From an uncultured Clostridia bacterium (lineage in GTDB: Bacteria; Bacillota; Clostridia; TANB77; CAG-508), in contig CANRLE010000002.1 of assembly GCA_947631385.1 (NCBI GenBank), positions 1 to 58,466 on the forward strand: a stretch of DNA of 58,466 nt, written 5' to 3'. A model generated the notes under the pieces. That model was not told where the DNA came from, did no database searches, and was given only the letters and a program-made list of their open reading frames with translations. The position numbers and the translations under genes are program-made. This document shows positions 17,924 to 27,483 of the stretch, in pieces (position 1 is the stretch's first letter; each line of letters starts with the position of its first letter).

Positions 17924-18947
17924 AATGGTATCTGTTATTGTACCGGTGTATAATGGAGAAAAATATATAAAAAGATGTTTAAATTCAATATTAGAACAAT
18001 CTTATAAAAATATAGAATTAATTGTCGTAAATGATGGTTCCACAGATAAAACACTTGAAATTATTAGTAGTATAGAAGACGAAAGAATGCAAGTGATTTC
18101 ACAAGAAAATAAAGGTGTATCAAGTGCTAGAAATATTGGATTAAAAGTTTCTAAAGGAGATTATATTTTATTATTTGATGCAGATGACTTTATGGAAAAA
18201 GATATATTGGAAGTTTTAGTAAATGATATAAAAGCAAATGATGTTCAAGCAGTAAAATCAAATTTATTTTTATACTATCCAGAGGAAGATAGGAAAATAC
18301 TATATAAGGAAAAAATTTTTGATGGTAAAAATAAGATTATAGATAAATACGAGTTATTAGATATGGTAATATCAGGAGAAGTAATGGGTTTCTCACCCAA
18401 TATATTATTTTGTAGGACCGAAGAAAATATACAATATAATGAAGAAATATTTTATATGGAAGATGTTATATTTTATATAAAAATTCTAAAAAATATAAAT
18501 AAAATTTACATAGAGAATAAACCATCGTTTAGTTATACGCAAAATCAAAATAGTGCTACTAAAAGCCAATCAAAAATATTAAAAAATATTCATAGTTTAA
18601 AAAAATATAATAAAAAAGCAAAAGAAGAATTAAAAAATTCAAATTTTTATACAAAAGAAAGAGTTCAAATGATTGACACTAGAAATACAATACTAATTAG
18701 TGACTTACTTGCTCAAATTGATTATAAATATATAAAAAGAAAAGAAGCAATAAAAATTTTTAAAGAAATTTTTGAAGAAGAAGGAAATTTAAAATTTCTT
18801 AAAAATTTTAATAAAAACAAACTAAAAATATATAAATTGATTTTAATAAATTTAGGTTTAAATAAAAAATATAATTTACTATATTATTATATAAAATTAA
18901 GAAAAAGATTTTCAAAAATAAAAAAGGTTTTAAAGAGGAGAAAATAA
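17907..18947 (+). CDS. Family 2 glycosyltransferase
   Basis: A 346-residue GT2 enzyme with VSVIVPVYNGEKYIKRC at the N-terminus, NDGSTDKTL, the metal-binding DAD in LLFDADDFM and GVSSARNIGL. The likely start is the TTG at 17907, nine bases after AGAAAGG and overlapping the upstream gene by 17 bases; the ATG at 17925 is the alternative. The C-terminal 100 residues are lysine-rich. It directly precedes the second UDP-galactopyranose mutase, and the same order is seen at 676-2812, so galactofuranosyl transfer is a reasonable inference. Confidence 0.85.
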   Translation: MKQENRMVSVIVPVYNGEKYIKRCLNSILEQSYKNIELIVVNDGSTDKTLEIISSIEDERMQVISQENKGVSSARNIGLKVSKGDYILLFDADDFMEKDILEVLVNDIKANDVQAVKSNLFLYYPEEDRKILYKEKIFDGKNKIIDKYELLDMVISGEVMGFSPNILFCRTEENIQYNEEIFYMEDVIFYIKILKNINKIYIENKPSFSYTQNQNSATKSQSKILKNIHSLKKYNKKAKEELKNSNFYTKERVQMIDTRNTILISDLLAQIDYKYIKRKEAIKIFKEIFEEEGNLKFLKNFNKNKLKIYKLILINLGLNKKYNLLYYYIKLRKRFSKIKKVLKRRK

Positions 18948-18950
18948 TAA

Positions 18951-20057
18951 ATGGGAAAATATGATTTTTTAATTGTTGGTGCGGGATTATTTGGTTCTAC
19001 TTTTGCATTTGAAATGACAAAATTAGGAAAGAAATGTTTAGTAATTGATAAGAGAAACCATGTGGGAGGAAATATATATTGTGAAAATATAAATAATATA
19101 AATGTACATAAATATGGTGCTCACATATTTCATACAAATAACAAAAAGATATGGGAATATGTTAATCAATTTGTAGAATTTAATAATTTTATTAATACCC
19201 CAATTGCAAATTTTAGGGGAGAAATATATAATATGCCATTTAATATGAATACTTTTTGTAAATTATGGAATATATCAAAGCCAGAAGAAGCAAAGAGAAT
19301 AATAGAAAAACAAAAAGAAGAGGCAGGAATCGAGCAACCACGTAATCTTGAAGAACAAGCAATATCACTTGTTGGAAAAGATATTTATGAAAAATTAATT
19401 AAGGGATATACAAAGAAGCAATGGGGAAAAAATTGTAATGAATTACCAACATTTATTATAAAAAGACTTCCTGTAAGATTTACTTATAATAACAATTATT
19501 TTAATGATAGATATCAAGGAATTCCTGTAGGAGGATATAATATAATTATTGAAAAAATGTTAGAAAAATGTGATATTAGACTAAATGTTGATTATTTAAA
19601 AGAAAGAGAAAAATACAAAGATTTTGCAGATATGATACTATTTACAGGTATGATAGATGAGTATTTTGACTATAAATTAGGAAATTTAGAATATAGGAGT
19701 TTACAATTTAAAAATGAAATCTTTAAAGATATTGATAATTATCAAGGAGTAGCAGTAGTAAATTATACAGATGAAAACACGCCATATACAAGAGTAATCG
19801 AACATAAGCATTTTGAATTTGGTAAACAAAAAGGAACGATTATTACTGAAGAATATCCTATAAACTGGGAAAGAGGAAAAGAAGCATATTATCCTATTAA
19901 TGATGAAAAAAATTCAAAGTTATATCATGAATATTTAGATTTAGCACAAAATGAAAAAAATGTTATTTTTGGTGGAAGATTAGGAAACTATAAATATTAT
20001 GATATGGATAAAGTAATAGAAGAAAGCCTAATATTAGTAAGAAATTTTAAAGGATAA
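18951..20057 (+). CDS. glf: UDP-galactopyranose mutase (copy 2)
   Basis: A 368-residue FAD enzyme making UDP-galactofuranose. It has VGAGLFGSTFAFE at residues 9-21, IDKRNHVGGNIY, YGAHIFHTNN, KGYTKKQWGKN and RLPVRFTYNNNYFND. It matches the copy at 1712 over its full length, with many scattered substitutions that point to old divergence or independent acquisition. The start follows GAGGAGAAAATAATA. It sits between the GT2 gene and a TagF-like gene, so galactofuranose is probably a component of the polymer built by this operon. Confidence 0.95.
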   Translation: MGKYDFLIVGAGLFGSTFAFEMTKLGKKCLVIDKRNHVGGNIYCENINNINVHKYGAHIFHTNNKKIWEYVNQFVEFNNFINTPIANFRGEIYNMPFNMNTFCKLWNISKPEEAKRIIEKQKEEAGIEQPRNLEEQAISLVGKDIYEKLIKGYTKKQWGKNCNELPTFIIKRLPVRFTYNNNYFNDRYQGIPVGGYNIIIEKMLEKCDIRLNVDYLKEREKYKDFADMILFTGMIDEYFDYKLGNLEYRSLQFKNEIFKDIDNYQGVAVVNYTDENTPYTRVIEHKHFEFGKQKGTIITEEYPINWERGKEAYYPINDEKNSKLYHEYLDLAQNEKNVIFGGRLGNYKYYDMDKVIEESLILVRNFKG

Positions 20058-20091
20058 ATAAATTATTGATACTATTGAGTAAGGAGTAAAA

Positions 20092-21270
20092 ATGAGAAAA
20101 GTAAAAGAAATAATGATAAAAGTATTTAAATATTATAATTATATTTATCAGAGTATTTTTAATAAAGTATTACAAAAAAGAAGAAAAAAAAGAAATATAT
20201 TGTTGTATTGTGTATCTTCTACAATGGAACCCCATTTGATGGACTATTACAAATGTATAAAGAAATTACAAAATACAAATATATATTTATATTATAATAA
20301 TATAAGCAATAAAAAAATAGAAGATTTTAAAAAATATATAGAAAATGAAACTAGAATAACGTATTTAAAAAATAAATTACTGGCGAGAATCAAACATTAT
20401 GATTTAGTAGTATCAGCTGATTTGGCATTACCTTTTAGATTTAATAAGTATGCAATACCATGTTTATTTGTTAATCATGGATTACATATTATATCTTTTG
20501 ATGAGGAGCGAAATTTATATACTTATGGTAAAAATTGTTTAGATGATAAAAATAATATAATGTTTACTAAAATGCTAGAATCTAATTCTAGAATTGCGAA
20601 AGAAGTTATTAAAGACAATAACAGTTTTGCTAATATTATTGAGCCTGTAGGGTATAAATTTGCAGAGGAAATAAAATCAAATAAAGTGAAATATGAAGAA
20701 TATCGAAAAAAATTAAATGTACATAAAGACGAAAAGTTAGTATTAGTTTTTGGAAGTTATAATTCTACTAGTTTATTCCATGTAATTGGAAAAAAACTAA
20801 TTGATGAAGCAAAAGAAATAATGAATAAAGACAAATATAAATTTATTCTATCTATTCATCCATTAGAATATCAAAAATATAGTGAAAATATTCAGCCACT
20901 AGGTGAATGGATTGAAAGTCAGAAAAAATATGGCTTTATAGTAAGAAATCCAAAAGAAGACTATATACCTTATTTAATATCAAGTGATATAGTAATATGT
21001 GATTATTCATCTTTGTGTGAAGCAACATTAATTGCTAATAAACCATTAATATTAAGTGAATTTGATAGAAATAGAGTTTCTAAATATTCTATTGAAGATA
21101 AAATTATGAATATTGTACCTATTTTTACAAAAGAAAAATCATTAAAAGAAATGTTAAAAAATATTAAAACACAAAATTTAAATAAGTATGTTCAAGAAAT
21201 AGATGTAACAAGAAATGAGTATGAACAAAAAGTGCTTTCTATAACTAAGGAGTTGTTAAATTTAAAATGA
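20092..21270 (+). CDS. CDP-glycerol glycerophosphotransferase family protein (TagB/TagF-like)
   Basis: A 392-residue protein with a basic N-terminus and a C-terminal GT-B-like catalytic region. Landmarks of the CDP-glycerol:poly(glycerophosphate) glycerophosphotransferase family include LFVNHGLHI, LVLVFGSYNS, LSIHPLEYQKY with the conserved His, and SSDIVICDYSSLCEATLIANKP. Such enzymes move a polyol phosphate (glycerol or ribitol phosphate), or in related proteins another phospho-group, from a CDP carrier to a glycan. The nucleotidyltransferase fusion at 22848 could make the activated CDP donor. It overlaps the flippase gene by four bases. Confidence 0.82.
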   Translation: MRKVKEIMIKVFKYYNYIYQSIFNKVLQKRRKKRNILLYCVSSTMEPHLMDYYKCIKKLQNTNIYLYYNNISNKKIEDFKKYIENETRITYLKNKLLARIKHYDLVVSADLALPFRFNKYAIPCLFVNHGLHIISFDEERNLYTYGKNCLDDKNNIMFTKMLESNSRIAKEVIKDNNSFANIIEPVGYKFAEEIKSNKVKYEEYRKKLNVHKDEKLVLVFGSYNSTSLFHVIGKKLIDEAKEIMNKDKYKFILSIHPLEYQKYSENIQPLGEWIESQKKYGFIVRNPKEDYIPYLISSDIVICDYSSLCEATLIANKPLILSEFDRNRVSKYSIEDKIMNIVPIFTKEKSLKEMLKNIKTQNLNKYVQEIDVTRNEYEQKVLSITKELLNLK

Positions 21271-22808
21271 GAAAATTTAATTCTATAAAAAATATCATAT
21301 ATGGTGTGCTGGGACAAGTTATTTTAATATTTTCAAAATTTATTACAAATAAAATTTTTATAAATATGCTAACAGTTGAATATTTAGGAGTTAATAGTTT
21401 ATTTACTAATATATTATCTATTTTAAATATATCGGAGTTAGGAATTTCTACAGCTGTTTCATTTTCATTATATAAAGAGCTGGCAAATAAGGATGAAAAA
21501 AATATAAGCGCAATAATGAATTTTTATAAGAGAGCATATTTTATTGTAGGGTGTATTATATTAGTATTAGGATTAATAATACTTCCTTTTATACAAAACT
21601 TTATTAATACAGATACAGTTATTCCATATTTAAGATTAATTTTTATTTTATATTTATTACAATCAATAGTTTCATATTGGTTTTATGCATATAAGTCTAC
21701 AATTTTGATAGCAGATCAAAAGCAATATATAGTAACTAATAGACAGAATTTATTATCTGTATTAACAAATATTTTACAAATTATTATATTGATATGCTTT
21801 AAGTCTTTCATATTTTATGTTATAATAGGAGTTGTATTTAATATATTAAAAAATTTAGTAATTGCTCGTAAAGTAGATAAAGAATATCCTTTTCTAAAAA
21901 ATGGTAAGAAAGAAAAAGTAGGTGAGAAACAAAAAAAGGCATTATATAAACAAATAATTGGAGTTTCTACTTATAAAATTAGTGGAACAGTCTTGAATTC
22001 TACTGATAATATTATAATATCTAAATTTATCAATATAGCTACTACTGGAATTTATTCTAGTTATTTATTGATAGCATCAGCTATCTCTAATATAGCTAAT
22101 ACAATTTTCAATGCGATGACAGCAAGTATAGGAAATTTAAATGCAACAGAAACAAAAGAAAAAAATGAATTTATATTTAAGTGTCTATCATTTATGAATT
22201 TTTGGGTATTTGGATTTTGTGCAATTTGTTTATTAGTGCTATATAATCCGTTTATAACTATCTGGTTAGGAAACGAATACACATTTAATATATATATAGT
22301 TATTCTTATTGTATTTAATTTTTTGACAGATGGACTAAATCAAGTAGTTACAATATATAAAGATGCTTGTGGAGTTTGTTGGCAAGGAAAGTTTAGACCT
22401 ATTGTAAGTGCAACTTTAAATTTAGTGATATCCATAATATTAGTGCAATATATTGGAGTTGCAGGTGTTATTTTAGGAACAATTTTAAGTAGATTTCTTT
22501 CAACATGGTGGTATGATTCTAGACTTATATACAAAAATGTATTTGAAAAAAACGTAGTATGCTATTATAAAAAATATTTGAAAAATTTATTAATTATTAT
22601 TTTATGTGGGTTAATATGCTATAAGCTATCAACGATTATAGTTTTGAATAATGAAATTTTTAATTTTATTGTTGATTGTATAATTTGTATAATTATACCA
22701 AATATACTATTTTATATATTTTTTAAAAATACAGAAGAATTTAAATATTTATCTAATATTGTGAAAGATTTTGTACAGAAGAAATTGAATTTTATTTCAA
22801 AAACATAA
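21267..22808 (+). CDS. Wzx/MOP-family polysaccharide flippase
   Basis: A complete 513-residue membrane protein with 12-14 predicted hydrophobic helices. Motifs include LGQVILIFSKFI, VEYLGVNSLFTNILSILNISELG near the N-terminus, GVSTYKISGTVLNSTDNIIIS in the middle and FNFLTDGLNQVVTIYKDA toward the end, a pattern common in Firmicutes capsule flippases. It moves undecaprenyl-linked repeat units across the membrane. It is the only complete Wzx in the operon, following the TagF-like gene with an ATGA overlap and preceding a 40-base gap. Confidence 0.9.
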   Translation: MRKFNSIKNIIYGVLGQVILIFSKFITNKIFINMLTVEYLGVNSLFTNILSILNISELGISTAVSFSLYKELANKDEKNISAIMNFYKRAYFIVGCIILVLGLIILPFIQNFINTDTVIPYLRLIFILYLLQSIVSYWFYAYKSTILIADQKQYIVTNRQNLLSVLTNILQIIILICFKSFIFYVIIGVVFNILKNLVIARKVDKEYPFLKNGKKEKVGEKQKKALYKQIIGVSTYKISGTVLNSTDNIIISKFINIATTGIYSSYLLIASAISNIANTIFNAMTASIGNLNATETKEKNEFIFKCLSFMNFWVFGFCAICLLVLYNPFITIWLGNEYTFNIYIVILIVFNFLTDGLNQVVTIYKDACGVCWQGKFRPIVSATLNLVISIILVQYIGVAGVILGTILSRFLSTWWYDSRLIYKNVFEKNVVCYYKKYLKNLLIIILCGLICYKLSTIIVLNNEIFNFIVDCIICIIIPNILFYIFFKNTEEFKYLSNIVKDFVQKKLNFISKT

Positions 22809-22847
22809 TTGCATTGATATATAATAAATAAAAGGGAGGATAATTGT

Positions 22848-23990
22848 ATGAAAAAAATGAATGAAATTGAGCAAGTTATTATACTTGCAGCTGGGCGCAG
22901 CCGTAGGATGGAACACTTAAGCAAAAGTAAACCTAAATGCTTATTAGAATATAATGAAGAAATAATATTATGCAGATTAATTAGACAAATTAAATCATAT
23001 GGAATAAAGAAAATTGTAGTAACGATAGGATATAGAGCTGATTTAATGAAACAACTATTTAAAAATGATGAAGATGTTATATTGGTAGAAAATAAGTTAT
23101 ATGAAGAAGATGTTAATATTCAATCAATGAATTTAGCATTGTCTAAAATAGATGGACCTTGTGTTATTTTTGAAGCAGATACTCTAATGGAAGATGATTT
23201 GGTTAAATATGTTTTAGGATCAGATTTCGAAGGAAAATCAGTATGGTTCACTAAAGGTAAATTTGTTAATCCGCAATATGGAGGAATATTAAAGTCTGAT
23301 AAATATGGTAATGTGACTGATATAAAGATAATTCCAACTTATCAATCAAATTATGAAGATTATTCAAAACTATCAGGGTTAATGAGAATTGGAAAGAATG
23401 AAATAGAAACATTCAAGCAATTAGTATCAAAATATGCTAAATCTACAATAAAGCAGTATTACTTAGTTCCATGGATTGAAAATTTAGAACTATTAAAGTG
23501 TGAAGAAGCAGATATTAGCCAGTTTGAATTTTTTACATTTAATAAGCCAGAGGAATATTATCAAGTTATAAATAGAAAGATTGGAGTATTGCAAGATACA
23601 CCACCTGTAGAATACATAGATATAGAAAAATTAAAACCAATTGAAAACTTTGATATAAACAGAGTAAATGAATTAGAAGAAAAAATTAAAAAGGACAAAT
23701 ATTGGACAGTACCTTTAATAGTTGAAAATAAATATAATATGATACTAGATGGACATCATAGATTTGAGGTAGCAAAACGTTTAAAACTAAAACGAGTACC
23801 AGCTATAATTGTTGATTATAATGATATAATGGTTTGGTCTTTGAGAAAAGAGATAAAAGTTTCACAAAGTATAGTTAAAAGAAAAGTTATTAACCAAAAA
23901 TCAATTTATCCATATAAAACAGTTAAGCATAAATATAATTTTAATATTCCAGTATTAAAAAATGTATTAATAGATAAGGAGCTAAAATAA
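22848..23990 (+). CDS. Fusion of a sugar-phosphate/polyol nucleotidyltransferase with a SerK/SbnI-like ParB-fold kinase domain
   Basis: A 380-residue two-domain protein. Residues 6-250 form a nucleotidyltransferase of the phosphocholine/inositol-phosphate cytidylyltransferase type: VIILAAGRSRRM, KPKCLLEY, VVTIGYRAD, NIQSMNLAL and the metal Asp in IFEADTLMEDD. Residues 256-380 match the ParB/sulfiredoxin-fold free-serine kinases SerK and SbnI: LDGHHRFEVAKRL at about 300-312 and the late PYKTVKH segment, corresponding to the KTTRH motif of SerK. The simplest reading is that the C-terminal half makes O-phospho-L-serine and the N-terminal half activates it with CTP, giving CDP-serine or a derivative for glycan decoration. 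This is inference. The stop overlaps the next start (TAATG). Confidence 0.78.
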   Translation: MKKMNEIEQVIILAAGRSRRMEHLSKSKPKCLLEYNEEIILCRLIRQIKSYGIKKIVVTIGYRADLMKQLFKNDEDVILVENKLYEEDVNIQSMNLALSKIDGPCVIFEADTLMEDDLVKYVLGSDFEGKSVWFTKGKFVNPQYGGILKSDKYGNVTDIKIIPTYQSNYEDYSKLSGLMRIGKNEIETFKQLVSKYAKSTIKQYYLVPWIENLELLKCEEADISQFEFFTFNKPEEYYQVINRKIGVLQDTPPVEYIDIEKLKPIENFDINRVNELEEKIKKDKYWTVPLIVENKYNMILDGHHRFEVAKRLKLKRVPAIIVDYNDIMVWSLRKEIKVSQSIVKRKVINQKSIYPYKTVKHKYNFNIPVLKNVLIDKELK

Positions 23991-25195
23991 TGATACAAAT
24001 AAGATCTATCACTTATAATATGCCTAAAAATATAGTAGAAGAGAATGGTAAAAAAATAAAAGAAAATATATCGTTATGGGAAAAGCAATCATTTTTTATA
24101 AGAACTAAACGAATAAGTTGTACACCTGTATATGAAAGTATATCTAAAGAACAAATTGATATTGTAAAAAAAATATGTGATGAATGTGATATTAGATGGT
24201 TTAATATTCCCATTAATCCATGGAAAGCAAAAAATAGAAAAGCACTATTCAGATTTGCATATAATGTATTAAAAACATATAATCAAGCTTTTGTTAATAT
24301 TCTATGCATAAAAAATCAGGAACTTGATTTTGATATAATTAATGATTCTATAAGGCTTACACAGTTAACCAGTACAATTAGTAGTAATGGAAAAGATAAT
24401 TTTAGATTAGGAATATCTACTAATATTGAACCTAATTGTCCTTTTTTTCCTTTTTCATTTTCATCAGGAGAATTTTCTTTTTCAATTGCATTAGAATTAA
24501 CACAAGAAATTAATTCTATTATAAAAGAAAATTATAGATTAGATTTAAATAAATTGAGAGATGCTATTATATCAACTATAGTTCCTCAAATTAAACAAAT
24601 AGAACTAACAGCAAATGAAATATCTGAAAAAACAGGTTTAAAATTTATGGGATTTGATTTTTCACTAGCTCCAATAATTGATGAAAATGGAAGTGTAATA
24701 ACTATATTAAAGCATTTAGGAATAAATGAGTTTGGAAAGAATGGAACTATGTTTGCCACAGCATATTTGACGAATATTCTAAAATCTTTTGGAAATTATT
24801 TTAAACATGTTGGATTTTCGGGAGTTATGTATTCTTTACTTGAAGATTTAGAATTGTGTAAAATAAACAATAATATAGGAGTAAATTTAGAGGATTTAAT
24901 AAAATTATCAACAATGTGTGGATGCGGAGTAGATATGGTTCCAATTGCAAGTGATGTGAAAGATGATGAAATTAGGTCTATTATTCTAGATGTAGCTGCA
25001 ATTTCATGTAGATTAAACAAACCATTAGGAATAAGATTATTGCCAATACCTAGAACTAAAAATGGACAAGAGTCATATACAAATTTTAATGAAGATGCGG
25101 ATTTTATATCAAATACTAAAATTATAGATATATGTAATAATTGCATAATAGACAATGACATACAGACGTTTAAATTATTGAAATTAAACGATTAG
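23990..25195 (+). CDS. DUF711 (UPF0210-like) family protein
   Basis: A 401-residue cytoplasmic protein. The C-terminal half contains the DUF711 hallmarks: FSIALELTQEI, FMGFDFSLAPIIDENGSV, FGKNGTMFATAYLTNILK, VGFSGVMYSLLEDLEL, CGCGVDMVPIASDV, IILDVAAISCRLNKPLGIRLLPIP. The family is related to pyruvate-formate-lyase-like folds and has no established reaction. Translation is coupled to the nucleotidyltransferase/serine-kinase fusion by a one-base overlap, so it may act on the same small molecule. It is the last gene of the long operon, followed by a stem-loop at 25244-25281. Confidence 0.85.
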   Translation: MIQIRSITYNMPKNIVEENGKKIKENISLWEKQSFFIRTKRISCTPVYESISKEQIDIVKKICDECDIRWFNIPINPWKAKNRKALFRFAYNVLKTYNQAFVNILCIKNQELDFDIINDSIRLTQLTSTISSNGKDNFRLGISTNIEPNCPFFPFSFSSGEFSFSIALELTQEINSIIKENYRLDLNKLRDAIISTIVPQIKQIELTANEISEKTGLKFMGFDFSLAPIIDENGSVITILKHLGINEFGKNGTMFATAYLTNILKSFGNYFKHVGFSGVMYSLLEDLELCKINNNIGVNLEDLIKLSTMCGCGVDMVPIASDVKDDEIRSIILDVAAISCRLNKPLGIRLLPIPRTKNGQESYTNFNEDADFISNTKIIDICNNCIIDNDIQTFKLLKLND

Positions 25196-25243
25196 ATGTA
25201 TTAAATAATTACTAAATGAAACAAATAAAATTATTAAATTAAG

Positions 25244-25281
25244 AAAGCTTGAGGATAGTCCAACACTATTTTTCAGGCTTT
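25244..25281 (+). terminator. Stem-loop at the end of the polysaccharide operon
   Basis: Outer arms AAAGCTTGA and TCAGGCTTT pair over nine positions with one G-U, and the interior ATAGT/ACTAT pairs as well, giving an extended hairpin 48 bases after the DUF711 stop. The following bases are AT-rich but have no long T-run, so it may terminate transcription or stabilise the 3' end. Confidence 0.5.
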
Positions 25282-25348
25282 ATAAATTTGAAAAAAGCTG
25301 ATTTTTGTATATTTTGATATCTAACTTTATGAAAATTTATGAAAAATA

Positions 25349-25377
25349 TTGTGTAATTTTGCTAAATGTAGTATAAT
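25349..25377 (+). promoter_or_regulatory. Putative sigma-A promoter of the acylation operon
   Basis: TTGTGT at 25349-25354 and a perfect TATAAT at 25372-25377 with 17-base spacing. The leader of about 50 bases contains a small CAACAT/ATGTTG hairpin before the TGGAGGAATAATA ribosome site of the FkbH-like gene. Confidence 0.55.
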
Positions 25378-25433
25378 AGGTGAGCAACATAATTTAATGT
25401 TGTAAAAATTATTTATTATATGGAGGAATAATA

Positions 25434-27215
25434 GTGAAACAGTTAGAATATCCATTTGATGAAAATTATTTAATAAAAAATAAGAAAAAAATAAAAAAAG
25501 AGTTACTACAAAAAGATGATTTAATAGAAAAAAACATAGCAATATTAGGAGGTTCAACTACTAGTGAAATAAAAAATATGTTAGAAATATTTTTACTAAA
25601 TTATGGAATTAAGCCCAATTTTTATGAATCAGAATATAATAAATTTTATGAAGATGCTATATTTGGAAATGAAGAGTTAGATAATTTTAAACCTGATATT
25701 ATATACATTCATACTACTAATAGAAATATTATGGAATATCCTAATATGTATGATGATGAAAATACAATTGTTGACAAACTTAATATGGAATATGAAAAAT
25801 TTAAAAAAATTTGGGATAAACTTTTTTCTAAATTTGATAGTACAATCATTCAAAATAATTTCGAATATCCATATTATAGATTATTAGGAAATAAAGATGC
25901 GGTTGATATTCATGGAAAGACGAATTTTATTACAAAGCTAAATCAAAAATTTTATGATTATGCAAATGTGACAAAAAATTTCTTTATTAATGATATTAAT
26001 TATATATCTTCTTGTTATGGCTTAGATAGATGGGCAAATCAATTTTATTGGCATATGTATAAGTATGCAATGGAAGTGCCAGCAATTCCATATTTATCAT
26101 TCAATTTAGCAAACATTATAAAATCAATATATGGAAAAAATAAAAAAGCACTAGTTTTAGATTTAGATAATACTTTATGGGGAGGAATAGTTGGAGATGA
26201 TGGAGTAGAAAATTTAGCTATAGGTCCAGAAGTACCAAGTGGACAAGTTTTTTCAGAATTTCAAAATTATTTAAAAGAACATAAAAATTTAGGAATTATA
26301 TTAAATGTAAACTCTAAAAATGAATATGAAAATGCAATTGCAGGACTTAATCATCCAGCAGGAACATTAAAACCAGATGATTTTATAATAATAAAAGCAA
26401 ATTGGAATCCAAAAAATTTAAATATAAAAGATATAGCAGAAGAATTAAATTTAGGAGCAGACAGTTTCGTATTTGTTGATGATAATCCGGCAGAAAGAAA
26501 AATAGTACAAAATTATATAGAAGGAATAGCTACGCCAGAAATAGATATACCAGAGAATTATATAAAAATAATAGATCACAATGGATATTTTGAAGTAACA
26601 AACTTTTCAAATGAAGACTTAAAGAAAAACGAATTATATAAAGATAATGCTAAAAGAAGCCAAATGATGGCGACATTTGATAATTATGAAGATTATCTAT
26701 TGTCATTAAAAATGAAAGCAGAAATAACAACATTTAAACCAATATATTTGGAAAGAATATCACAATTAAGCAACAAAAGTAATCAATTCAACTTAACAAC
26801 TAAAAGATATTCTTTAGCAGATATAGAAGCAGTAAATAATGATGACAATTATATAAAACTATATGGAAAATTAGAAGATATATTTGGAGATAATGGAGTT
26901 ATAACTGTTGTAATAGGAAATATAAAAAACAAAGATGAATTGCACATCGATTTATGGATAATGAGCTGTAGAGTTTTAAAAAGAAATATGGAATTTGCAA
27001 TGATGGACATGTTAGTAAAAAAAGCGCAGGAAAAAGGAATAAAAACTATATATGGATATTATTACCCAACAGCTAAAAATAAAATGGTTAATAATTTTTA
27101 CGATTTGCAGGGATTCGAAGAGATTTCTTGCGATGAGAAAGGAAATAAAAAATATAAGTTAGATATATCTAAGGGATATACTAATAAAAATAATGTAATA
27201 GAGGTGAATGAATGA
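25434..27215 (+). CDS. FkbH-like HAD-IIIC family protein (glyceryl-ACP synthase type)
   Basis: A 593-residue protein in three parts: an N-terminal SGNH-like region (about 1-230), a HAD catalytic domain with LVLDLDNTLWGGIVGDDG at about 240-257 and VFVDDNPAER at about 346-355, and a C-terminal GNAT-like region with QLSNKSNQFNLTTKRY, FGDNGVITVV and SCRVLKRNMEFAM. FkbH-type proteins dephosphorylate 1,3-bisphosphoglycerate and load the D-glyceryl group on an acyl carrier protein. An ACP gene follows with a four-base overlap, which supports this. It uses a GTG start after GGAGG. No polyketide synthase is nearby, so the acyl group is more likely destined for a surface glycan. Confidence 0.88.
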   Translation: MKQLEYPFDENYLIKNKKKIKKELLQKDDLIEKNIAILGGSTTSEIKNMLEIFLLNYGIKPNFYESEYNKFYEDAIFGNEELDNFKPDIIYIHTTNRNIMEYPNMYDDENTIVDKLNMEYEKFKKIWDKLFSKFDSTIIQNNFEYPYYRLLGNKDAVDIHGKTNFITKLNQKFYDYANVTKNFFINDINYISSCYGLDRWANQFYWHMYKYAMEVPAIPYLSFNLANIIKSIYGKNKKALVLDLDNTLWGGIVGDDGVENLAIGPEVPSGQVFSEFQNYLKEHKNLGIILNVNSKNEYENAIAGLNHPAGTLKPDDFIIIKANWNPKNLNIKDIAEELNLGADSFVFVDDNPAERKIVQNYIEGIATPEIDIPENYIKIIDHNGYFEVTNFSNEDLKKNELYKDNAKRSQMMATFDNYEDYLLSLKMKAEITTFKPIYLERISQLSNKSNQFNLTTKRYSLADIEAVNNDDNYIKLYGKLEDIFGDNGVITVVIGNIKNKDELHIDLWIMSCRVLKRNMEFAMMDMLVKKAQEKGIKTIYGYYYPTAKNKMVNNFYDLQGFEEISCDEKGNKKYKLDISKGYTNKNNVIEVNE

Positions 27216-27460
27216 TGGAAAATCAAGAAATTTATGAAAGGTTAAACAATGTTTTTAGAGATATATTTGATGACGAAAGCATTGTAGTAAAACCAGAAAC
27301 AACATCTAATGATATTGAAGATTGGGATAGCTTGGAACATATCAATTTAGTTGTTGCAGTAGAGCAAGAATTTGGAATGAAATTTAACATGAACGAAGTA
27401 ACAACAATGAAAAATGTTGGAGACATGGTGAAAATTATTCTTGAGAGAAAGACTAAATAG
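27212..27460 (+). CDS. Acyl carrier protein
   Basis: An 82-residue acidic helical protein with the phosphopantetheine attachment motif DWDSLEHINL (modified Ser at about residue 40), followed by VVAVEQEFGMKF and MKNVGDMVKII, the usual third and fourth helix regions. It differs from a housekeeping fatty-acid ACP, which would have DSLDxVEL, and lies in an operon without ketosynthase. It overlaps the FkbH-like gene by four bases, so it is the probable carrier of the acyl group loaded by that protein, much as DltC serves the Dlt system. Confidence 0.92.
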   Translation: MMENQEIYERLNNVFRDIFDDESIVVKPETTSNDIEDWDSLEHINLVVAVEQEFGMKFNMNEVTTMKNVGDMVKIILERKTK

Positions 27461-27483
27461 AAAAATGAAAGTGAGAAAGTGAA

